Shown: piece after piece, positions 1-6,412 of the stretch | Layout of the letters: the number at the start of each line of letters is the position of its first letter | Position numbering within the stretch: the stretch's first letter is position 1 | Origin: JAJKIP01 sp040509055 | Lineage (GTDB): Bacteria; Bacteroidota; Bacteroidia; Chitinophagales; Chitinophagaceae | Assembly (NCBI GenBank): GCA_040509055.1 | Contig: JBEVLT010000337.1 | Location: forward strand, 1 to 29,985 | Direction of reading: 5' to 3' | Length of the DNA: 29,985 nucleotides | Made by a program: the position numbers and the translations under genes | Notes under the pieces: generated by a model | The model's database searches: none | Seen by the model: only the letters and a program-made list of their open reading frames with translations | Told to the model about the DNA's origin: nothing

Positions 1-1
1 C

Positions 2-1603
2 GGTTATATCTACACCAAGTCCATCATCGAGCAGCGGAAAACCGGCCAGGCAAAAATGTTTGACGACAAGCTGAGTTTTGAAGCGTACAATTTCGGACAC
101 CTGATGACGGCAGCCTGTGTGCATTACCGCGCTACCGGGAAAACATCCCTGCTGGAAATAGCCAAAAAGGCAACTGATTTCCTGATCGGGTTTTATGATA
201 AAGCTACACCCGAGCAGGCCCGCAACGCGATTTGTCCCTCGCATTACATGGGTATTGCCGAAATGTACCGGACTACGCAGGATCCCAGATACCTGGCCCT
301 GGTAAAGAAACTGATCGATATCCGGGGAACAACGGAAGGTACGGATGATAACTCCGACCGGGCGCCGTTCCGGGAAATGAACCGGGTGGTGGGCCATGCC
401 GTTCGCGCCAACTACCTGTTTGCCGGCGCCGCAGATGTGTATGCAGAGACCGGCGATGCCACCCTGCTGGCCACACTCGACAGGATGTGGGATAACGTGG
501 TGAACCATAAAATGTATGTGACGGGAGGATGCGGCGCCCTGTATGATGGCGTGTCGGTAGACGGCACGTCCTACAAACCAGATACCGTACAGAAGATCCA
601 CCAGGCCTATGGCAAGGATTACCAGCTGCCCAACCTGAGCGCCCACAATGAGACCTGCGCCAATATCGGCAGCGTGCTCTGGAACTGGCGCATGCTGCAG
701 GTGACGGGCGATGCCAGATATGCAGACATCCTGGAGCTGGCCCTGTACAACAGTGTGCTGAGCGGCGTGAGCATGGACGGCAATAAATTCTTTTACACCA
801 ACCCGCTGGCGGCTTCGGCTGATTACCCGTATCACTTACGCTGGGAAGGAGGCAGGCAGCGCTATATACGACTGTCAAACTGCTGTCCGCCCAATACGGT
901 ACGTACCATTGCGGAAGTCAGCAATTACCTCTACAGTGTTGCAGATGACGGGTTGTATATCCACCTGTACGGCGGCAATCAATTGTCCACGACATTGAAA
1001 GACGGATCGGTCATCAAACTGGAACAGCAAACCAGCTATCCCTGGGATGGGGATATTCTCATTTCAGTTAAGGAAGCGCCGGAAAAGGCGACAGCGATCT
1101 TCCTGCGCATACCCGGTTGGTGCAGGAACGCACAGATCACCATCAATGGAAAAGCTGTATTGCAGCCCGTCAAAAGCGGGCAATATGCAGCGTTGAAACG
1201 GCAATGGAAAGCCGGAGACAGGATCGGACTGGTGCTGGACATGCCGGCAACACTGATAGAAGCCAACCCGCTGGTAGAAGAAACCCGGAACCAGGTAGCG
1301 GTAAAAAGAGGACCCATTGTATACTGTCTTGAGTCGGCAGACCTGAATAACAGGCACAATGTATTTAATATCGCCATGCCGGTGGCTGCGCAACTGAAGC
1401 CGGTAGCAATGAAAATAGACAAAGGGAATGTGATGGCGCTGGAAGGGGAAGTGCGCTTATTGCAAAGCAACAACTGGAACAATACCCTGTACAAGGAGGT
1501 GAATACGGAGACAAGGCCGGTAAAGGTGAAGCTGATTCCCTATTATGCCTGGGCCAACCGGGGAAAGACGGATATGACGGTGTGGATGCCTGTAATCAGG
1601 TAA
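2..1603 (+). CDS. GH127 (DUF1680) beta-L-arabinofuranosidase-like protein, 5'-truncated
   Basis: The reading frame is open from base 2, so the N-terminus and any signal peptide lie left of the window; the ATG at 56 is internal. The protein looks like the (alpha/alpha)6-barrel GH127 family, which removes terminal beta-L-arabinofuranose. The zinc/nucleophile signature is visible: an ETC motif (Glu codon 650-652, Cys 656-658) and a CC pair (881-886), matching Glu338/Cys340/Cys417/Cys418 of the Bifidobacterium enzyme HypBA1. At the general acid/base position, 16 residues before the ETC glutamate, I read Gln (codon 602-604, context IHQAYGKDYQLPN) where family members usually have Glu. Activity may therefore be altered; some GH127 members act on other sugars such as 3,6-anhydrogalactose. 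It is the first visible gene of the + strand sugar cluster, 79 bases before the RuBisCO-like gene. The family is clear, the substrate is not. Confidence 0.88.
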   Translation, partial: GYIYTKSIIEQRKTGQAKMFDDKLSFEAYNFGHLMTAACVHYRATGKTSLLEIAKKATDFLIGFYDKATPEQARNAICPSHYMGIAEMYRTTQDPRYLALVKKLIDIRGTTEGTDDNSDRAPFREMNRVVGHAVRANYLFAGAADVYAETGDATLLATLDRMWDNVVNHKMYVTGGCGALYDGVSVDGTSYKPDTVQKIHQAYGKDYQLPNLSAHNETCANIGSVLWNWRMLQVTGDARYADILELALYNSVLSGVSMDGNKFFYTNPLAASADYPYHLRWEGGRQRYIRLSNCCPPNTVRTIAEVSNYLYSVADDGLYIHLYGGNQLSTTLKDGSVIKLEQQTSYPWDGDILISVKEAPEKATAIFLRIPGWCRNAQITINGKAVLQPVKSGQYAALKRQWKAGDRIGLVLDMPATLIEANPLVEETRNQVAVKRGPIVYCLESADLNNRHNVFNIAMPVAAQLKPVAMKIDKGNVMALEGEVRLLQSNNWNNTLYKEVNTETRPVKVKLIPYYAWANRGKTDMTVWMPVIR

Positions 1604-1637
1604 GGTTTCAAGGATTTAAAGCGTTTAAAAGATTTAA

Positions 1638-1670
1638 GGTTGAACGCCTGCCGTTGGGCAGCGTCCAACC
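1638..1670 (+). other. Intergenic imperfect hairpin between GH127 and the RuBisCO-like gene
   Basis: An inverted repeat can be read here. GGTTG (1638-1642) pairs with CAACC (666-670 of the same kilobase), ACG (1644-1646) with CGT (1662-1664), and CTGCC (1648-1652) with GGCAG (1657-1661), around a four-base loop GTTG. There is one mismatch and one bulge. No T-run follows, so it is not a classic intrinsic terminator. It sits 12 bases upstream of the next start codon and could be an mRNA processing or stability element, or chance. The AT-rich bases before it (1604-1637) contain repeated TTTAA-type words. Confidence 0.3.
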
Positions 1671-1682
1671 CCGATAAGATAC

Positions 1683-2927
1683 ATGGAAAGAATAACTGCA
1701 ACATATTATATCGAAACACCGCTGGAGCCGGAAGCGGCGGCACAGGTGCTGGCAGGCGAGCAATCGTCCGGCACATTTGTGGCGGTGCCGGGTGAAACAG
1801 AAGAGCTGAAGCAACGGTTCGCCGCAAGGGTAGAGAAAGTGGAGGCGCTTGAAACGGTGGATACGCCTGCTATTCCCGGTGCCGTAAGTAAAAACGGGAA
1901 GTATTACCGGGCCCGGATACAGGTTTCCTGGAGCATGGACAACTTTGGCTACAACCTGCCGGTACTGATCTCAACCTTGCAGGGGAATTTATATGAGCTG
2001 CGCCAGTTTACCGGGCTCAAGCTGATGGATATCGATCTGCCGGCCTCGTTTGCCGGTCAGTATAAAGGCCCGGCATTCGGCATCGATGGTTGCCGCAAAC
2101 TAACAGGTGTAGAGGGCCGGCCCCTGGTCGGAACGATCATCAAACCCAGCATCGGGCTGACGCCGCAGCAGACAGCCGGTATCGTAAAGACCCTGGCGGA
2201 AGCCGGTATCGATTTCATCAAAGATGATGAGCTGCTTTCTTCGGCTGCCAACTCGCCGTTTGACGACAGGGTAGATGCCGTGATGAACGTGATCAATACG
2301 CATGCGGACCGGACAGGAAAGAAAGTGATGTATGCTTTCAACATCAGCGGGGAGACAGATGACATGCTGCAGCGATACGAAAAGATCGTCCGCAGTAGCG
2401 GCACCTGCGCCATGATCAGCGTCAACAGTGTGGGCCTGGCTGGTGTAAAAAAGGTCTGCGACCAGCGGCAATTGGCCATTCACGCCCACCGCAACGGTTG
2501 GGGCATGCTGACGAGACATCCATTGCTGGGCATCGATTTCAGGGCCTATCAAAAGCTGTGGAGACTGGCCGGTGTGGACCAGCTGCATGTAAATGGCATT
2601 CAAAATAAGTTCTGGGAAAGTGACGATTCCGTCGTGGCTTCCATGGAGGCTTGTTTGTCGCCGTTGTTCGGCGGCTATTCCATCCTGCCCGTTGTATCTT
2701 CCGGGCAATGGGGCGGCCAGGCATTTGAAACCTACCGCCGTGTGCCGACCGTGGATTTATTGTATATGGCCGGCGGCGGTATCATGGCTCACCCGATGGG
2801 TGCGGCAGCCGGTGTCAACGCGTTGCAGCAGGCCTGGCAGGCAGCCGTGCAAGGATGGGATATTGCGAAGGCTGCTGCCCATTATCCTGAATTTGCCGGA
2901 TCGGTTAAAAAATTTGGAACCAACTAA
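1683..2927 (+). CDS. RuBisCO-like protein (form IV), candidate 3-oxo-isoapionate-4-phosphate decarboxylase or transcarboxylase/hydrolase
   Basis: This 414-residue protein belongs to the RuBisCO large-chain superfamily. Active-site counterparts are readable: TIIKPSIGL (Lys154, as RuBisCO Lys175), FIKDDE (Lys180, Asp182, Glu183, as Lys201/Asp203/Glu204 that carry the carbamate and Mg2+), IHAHRNGWG (as His294), His302 and Lys309 seven residues apart (as His327/Lys334), SSGQWGG and GGGIMAHP (phosphate-binding glycines). Enolisation chemistry on a sugar phosphate is thus likely, not CO2 fixation: no small subunit or phosphoribulokinase is present. Its stop codon directly abuts a DUF1537 kinase. 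In published D-apiose pathways that pair is OiaK plus OiaX (decarboxylase) or OiaT (transcarboxylase/hydrolase). I cannot tell OiaX from OiaT, nor exclude another acid sugar phosphate. ATG start; no signal peptide, cytoplasmic. Confidence 0.85.
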   Translation: MERITATYYIETPLEPEAAAQVLAGEQSSGTFVAVPGETEELKQRFAARVEKVEALETVDTPAIPGAVSKNGKYYRARIQVSWSMDNFGYNLPVLISTLQGNLYELRQFTGLKLMDIDLPASFAGQYKGPAFGIDGCRKLTGVEGRPLVGTIIKPSIGLTPQQTAGIVKTLAEAGIDFIKDDELLSSAANSPFDDRVDAVMNVINTHADRTGKKVMYAFNISGETDDMLQRYEKIVRSSGTCAMISVNSVGLAGVKKVCDQRQLAIHAHRNGWGMLTRHPLLGIDFRAYQKLWRLAGVDQLHVNGIQNKFWESDDSVVASMEACLSPLFGGYSILPVVSSGQWGGQAFETYRRVPTVDLLYMAGGGIMAHPMGAAAGVNALQQAWQAAVQGWDIAKAAAHYPEFAGSVKKFGTN

Positions 2928-4226
2928 GTGAGTGAACGCACCAACATATTACTGGCTTACTATGGCGATGACTTTACCGGCTCTACTGATGCGCTTGAAT
3001 TTTTGAGCCGTGCCGGCGCGCGGGCTGTTTTGTTTACCGATCCGCCTTCGCCGGAGCAATTGAGCAGGTATCCCGGCATCGATGCGTTTGGCGTAGCAGG
3101 TATGACCAGGTCGATGCCACCTGATGAAATGGAACGGGTACTGCGGCCTGCCTTCCGGCAGCTGAAAGCCAGCGGCGCCCGGCATGTGCATTATAAAGTG
3201 TGCTCTACTTTCGACTCGTCGCCGGCAACGGGTAGTATTGGTAAAGCCATCGATTGTGGAATTGAGATATTTGAAAACAGGTTGGTGCCGGTGCTTGGCG
3301 GTATGCCGGCGCTTGGCCGCTATTGCGTATTTGGTAACCTCTTTGCCCGGATGGGAATCGGCAGCAACGGAGCCATACACCGGCTGGACAGGCATCCCTC
3401 GATGAGCAGGCATCCGGTAACGCCGGCTGACGAAAGCGATCTGCGGCGGCACCTGGGCCGGCAAACCACAAAATCCATCGGACTCATCGATGTGCTGCAA
3501 TTGGATCAGCCGGTGGATACCTGGCAGACAGGAGATAACGAAGTGGTACTGATTGATGTATTGTACAATGAACAACTGGCCAAGATCGGCGGGTGGATGG
3601 ATGGACGATATGACGGATCGCCCTTGTTTTCAGCAGGCTCGTCGGGTATAGAAATGGCGCTGGGCCACTACTGGAAAGCGCAGCAGGTGTTGCGCCCGGT
3701 TGAACAATGGCCGGATACCGGTAAGTCCACGCCTTTATTGGTCATCTCGGGCAGTTGCTCACCGGTAACCGCAGCGCAGATTGCCCGGGCACGGTCGAAC
3801 GGTTTTGAAGAAGTGGAACTGGACGCGCTGTCTGTTTGCAATGACAATTGGAACAGTGATGATGTCGTAAACCAGGTTGGCGGATTGCTCAGCCAGCAAA
3901 AAAACCTGATCGTGCATACGGGCATCAAGCAGTCGCAGCACCTGCCGCCGGAAAAATTAGGGACTGCGTTGGGTGCTATTGCACGGCAGGCGATACAGCG
4001 TCATCCGGTCAGAAGGATAGTGGTAGCCGGCGGCGATACCAGCAGCTATGCGGCCAGGGCTATGGGCATTGAAGCCGTGGAAATGATCGCGCCACTGGTA
4101 CCCGGTGCGCCGTTATGCAGGGCCACCGCACCCGCTTCACCGGTAGATGGAATAGAAATAAATTTCAAGGGCGGGCAGGTAGGAGGGGAGGATTATGTTG
4201 CAGTGTTGCTGAATGGAAAGGTATAA
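2928..4226 (+). CDS. Four-carbon acid sugar kinase family (DUF1537), candidate 3-oxo-isoapionate kinase
   Basis: The 432-residue protein matches the DUF1537/OtnK family of ATP-dependent kinases for sugar acids. The N-terminal substrate-domain motif YYGDDFTGSTD lies at residues 11-21. The C-terminal nucleotide-domain motif AGGDTSSYAARAMG lies near residues 366-379, followed by a glycine-rich GGQVGGED stretch. Start is GTG at 2928, immediately after the TAA of the RuBisCO-like gene, which implies translational coupling; no ATG lies near enough to be a better start. Known family members phosphorylate D-threonate, erythronate, 2-oxo-tetronate or 3-oxo-isoapionate (OiaK). Coupling to a RuBisCO-like protein favours the OiaK role, where the kinase makes the substrate for OiaX/OiaT. 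This assignment is context-based; the family itself is clear. Confidence 0.85.
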   Translation: MSERTNILLAYYGDDFTGSTDALEFLSRAGARAVLFTDPPSPEQLSRYPGIDAFGVAGMTRSMPPDEMERVLRPAFRQLKASGARHVHYKVCSTFDSSPATGSIGKAIDCGIEIFENRLVPVLGGMPALGRYCVFGNLFARMGIGSNGAIHRLDRHPSMSRHPVTPADESDLRRHLGRQTTKSIGLIDVLQLDQPVDTWQTGDNEVVLIDVLYNEQLAKIGGWMDGRYDGSPLFSAGSSGIEMALGHYWKAQQVLRPVEQWPDTGKSTPLLVISGSCSPVTAAQIARARSNGFEEVELDALSVCNDNWNSDDVVNQVGGLLSQQKNLIVHTGIKQSQHLPPEKLGTALGAIARQAIQRHPVRRIVVAGGDTSSYAARAMGIEAVEMIAPLVPGAPLCRATAPASPVDGIEINFKGGQVGGEDYVAVLLNGKV

Positions 4227-4258
4227 TCATTGCGATTTTGGAATGGGGGATCGGAAAA

Positions 4259-4290
4259 TTTCGTTCAGCTGACCAGTTCCGTTATGTTTG
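4259..4290 (+). promoter_or_regulatory. Candidate Bacteroidota promoter for the 4421-17980 gene run
   Basis: TATGTTTG at 4283-4290 is a perfect match to the Bacteroidota -7 consensus TAnnTTTG. A weak -33-like TTTC lies at 4259-4262, with a 20-base spacer. It falls in the only long gap (4227-4420, 194 bases) within the cluster, about 130 bases before the racemase-family start, so a long 5' leader would result. Nothing else recognisable was seen in this gap. Sequence match only. Confidence 0.4.
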
Positions 4291-4420
4291 AAGTGGCCGG
4301 ATGATGAGCATCTTCGGGTAAAGGCAATTTCGGGATTTACCAATCGAACTTTTCTCAATCACCAATAGTAGAAATGAGATTCAGAAGCAGAAAAGATTAA
4401 GCCAATAAAAATTTTAAAGC

Positions 4421-5083
4421 ATGTCGCAGAAAACATTGGGATTGATCCATACATCGGCTACGCTGGTGCCGGTATTCCAGCAGTTGTGCAGCGAGCACCT
4501 GCCGGGTGTCAAGGTATTCAATATTGTAGACGACAGCCTGATCAAAAGCGTGATCGGCTGTGGTGAACTGACGCCTGCTACGGCCAGGCGCGTGGTCAAC
4601 TATGTAGGATCAGCCGAGGCGGCTGGCGCCGATTTCATCATGGTTACCTGTTCCTCTATCGGTGCTGCGGTGGAAGCGGCTGCGGCATTGACCAGTGTGC
4701 CGGTATTACGGGTAGACCAGCCCATGGCTGATAAAGCCGTGCAGACCGGCAAAAGAATTGGTGTAGTGGCCACGCTCTCCACCACACTGGAACCGACCAG
4801 TGACCTGGTGAAACGCAGGGCAGCGGCTGCCGGTAAAGAAATAGAACTGGATGCAGTATTGTGCGAAGGTGCCTTTGATGCCCTGATGAGCGGTGATACC
4901 GCTACGCATGATGCCATGGTTGCCAAAGCGCTGAAGGAACTCGCTGGTAAATGCGATGTGATCGTGCTGGCCCAGGCGTCGATGGCAAGGGTGGTGGACA
5001 CATTGGATGAGGCCGATCGCAAAGTGCCTATCCTGGCCAGTCCGCCGGTGGCGGTGCAGCATCTTGCTACGGTCTTAAAATAA
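4421..5083 (+). CDS. Aspartate/glutamate racemase superfamily protein with a single catalytic cysteine
   Basis: This 220-residue cytoplasmic protein has the pseudo-twofold fold signature of Asp/Glu/hydantoin racemases and arylmalonate decarboxylases. The first-half motif VTCSSIG carries Cys77. In the second half the expected catalytic Cys is replaced: IVLAQASMAR (residues 181-190) has Gln185 where racemases have Cys. A conventional two-base racemisation is therefore unlikely. One-cysteine relatives such as arylmalonate decarboxylase catalyse decarboxylation or other enolate chemistry, although there the retained Cys is the other one. The gene leads the tight operon and is six bases before a carboxylate-type transporter, which suggests action on a small (sugar) acid. 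The exact reaction is unknown. ATG start; no signal peptide. Confidence 0.75.
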   Translation: MSQKTLGLIHTSATLVPVFQQLCSEHLPGVKVFNIVDDSLIKSVIGCGELTPATARRVVNYVGSAEAAGADFIMVTCSSIGAAVEAAAALTSVPVLRVDQPMADKAVQTGKRIGVVATLSTTLEPTSDLVKRRAAAAGKEIELDAVLCEGAFDALMSGDTATHDAMVAKALKELAGKCDVIVLAQASMARVVDTLDEADRKVPILASPPVAVQHLATVLK

Positions 5084-5089
5084 TAAACG

Positions 5090-6412
5090 ATGAAAAAGAT
5101 CAGCCAGGCATTTATCGTCATTGGAGCGGTAGCTTTTGTGCTGCTGCTGGCCGGCTTGCTTTTATCCCAGCCGGGCCTGAGCCGTGCGATGGGCGTGGTA
5201 CTGGCTGCCAGCGTGGCGATCGGCCTGGGTGCTGTGCCCGCGCTGAAAGGCTACCGGTATACAGCCTGGATCATTGTAGCCGTCGTAGCCGGTATGTTGT
5301 ATCCGTCTGCTTTTACCAGCTGGGGTTCATTCAACCTGCGGGACAAATGGCTGATGCTGGTGATCATCCAGCTGGTGATGTTTGGCATGGGGGTGCAGAT
5401 GAGCCTGAAGGACTTTTCAGGATTGGCGCAAACCGGTAAAGGCGTTGCCATCGGGCTGCTTTGTCATTTTTCCGTAATGCCGCTGATGGGTCTGCTGCTC
5501 ACCAGGGTGTTTGATTTCGAACCCGAGATTGCCGCCGGTATCATCCTGATCGGTTCCTGCTCCAGCGGGCTTGCTTCCAACGTAATGGTGTACCTGGCCA
5601 AGGCTAACCTGGTGCTGTCGGTGATCGTAACAGCCATGGCCACAATGGCCGCCCCGTTCCTGACACCGCTGCTGATGAAGCTGCTGGCCGGCGAACTGAT
5701 ACAGGTGAAATTTGTAGACATGATGATGGAGATCATCAAGATCGTGATCGTTCCCATCGGCGCGGCGTTGCTACATGATTATTTAAAAACAGCTTCGCCC
5801 GGGGGAAGAAGGGTGGTAAGGTTTATATTGATGCTGGCGGTGGTATGGCTGATTGCGTTACCGCTGGGCTGGTGGCGGTTCTTAAAAACCAATATTGATT
5901 CACACCAGTTGCTTCAATCCGTAGAAATATCCGGTTTCCTGCTGGGGGCTGTAGTGGCAGGCGTGTTGTACCACCGGCTGGCTACCCGGTTCCCGGGATT
6001 GGATCGAATGATGCCTTACTTTTCCATGTTCGGCATTATTTACTTTACTACTGTCACTACTGCTGCAGGCCATGCCAACCTGCTGAAGGTGGGGGGGCTA
6101 TTATTCGTCAGCTCGGTCATCCACAATGCAGCCGGTTATTTTTTTGGCTACTGGCTGAGCCGGCTGTTCCGGCTGGATAAAAATTCGGCCCGTACCATCG
6201 CCTTCGAAGTAGGATTGCAGAACGGCGGCATGGCTTCCGGGCTGGCTGCGGGTATGGGCAAACTGGGTACCGTTGGTTTACCGGCGGCTGTGTTCAGTCC
6301 CTGGATGAATATATCCGGTTCCATCCTGGCTAATTACTGGCGGAAACGACCGGTGAAAGAAGAAGAAACAGTAAAGGCAGAAAAGCCGGAACTTTTAGCA
6401 ATGACAAAATGA
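5090..6412 (+). CDS. BASS-family (bile acid:sodium symporter) transporter with extended N-terminus
   Basis: The 440-residue protein is strongly hydrophobic, with roughly ten or more predicted inner-membrane helices. The segment around GSCSSGLASNVMVYLAKANL is typical of the BASS fold, as is EVGLQNGGMASGLA in the second half. BASS proteins move organic anions with sodium; characterised bacterial and plastid members carry bile acids, pyruvate or pantoate. Typical bacterial members have about 300-330 residues; here about 80 extra N-terminal residues hold two to three additional hydrophobic segments, and the C-terminus ends in a charged tail. It lies six bases after the racemase homologue and overlaps the GH2 gene by four bases (ATGA at 6409-6412). 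The context suggests uptake of a sugar acid or another carboxylate released by the hydrolases; the substrate is unproven. Confidence 0.8.
   Translation: MKKISQAFIVIGAVAFVLLLAGLLLSQPGLSRAMGVVLAASVAIGLGAVPALKGYRYTAWIIVAVVAGMLYPSAFTSWGSFNLRDKWLMLVIIQLVMFGMGVQMSLKDFSGLAQTGKGVAIGLLCHFSVMPLMGLLLTRVFDFEPEIAAGIILIGSCSSGLASNVMVYLAKANLVLSVIVTAMATMAAPFLTPLLMKLLAGELIQVKFVDMMMEIIKIVIVPIGAALLHDYLKTASPGGRRVVRFILMLAVVWLIALPLGWWRFLKTNIDSHQLLQSVEISGFLLGAVVAGVLYHRLATRFPGLDRMMPYFSMFGIIYFTTVTTAAGHANLLKVGGLLFVSSVIHNAAGYFFGYWLSRLFRLDKNSARTIAFEVGLQNGGMASGLAAGMGKLGTVGLPAAVFSPWMNISGSILANYWRKRPVKEEETVKAEKPELLAMTK

Noticed and set aside
1683..4226. Carbon fixation by a true RuBisCO.
   Set aside because: The sequence is of the RuBisCO-like type, with no small subunit or phosphoribulokinase nearby, and the coupled gene is an acid-sugar kinase.
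6091..6097. Run of seven G inside the BASS transporter as a possible phase-variation tract.
   Set aside because: It encodes an ordinary Gly-Gly in frame, the gene is intact, and a single short run is expected by chance in a long window.
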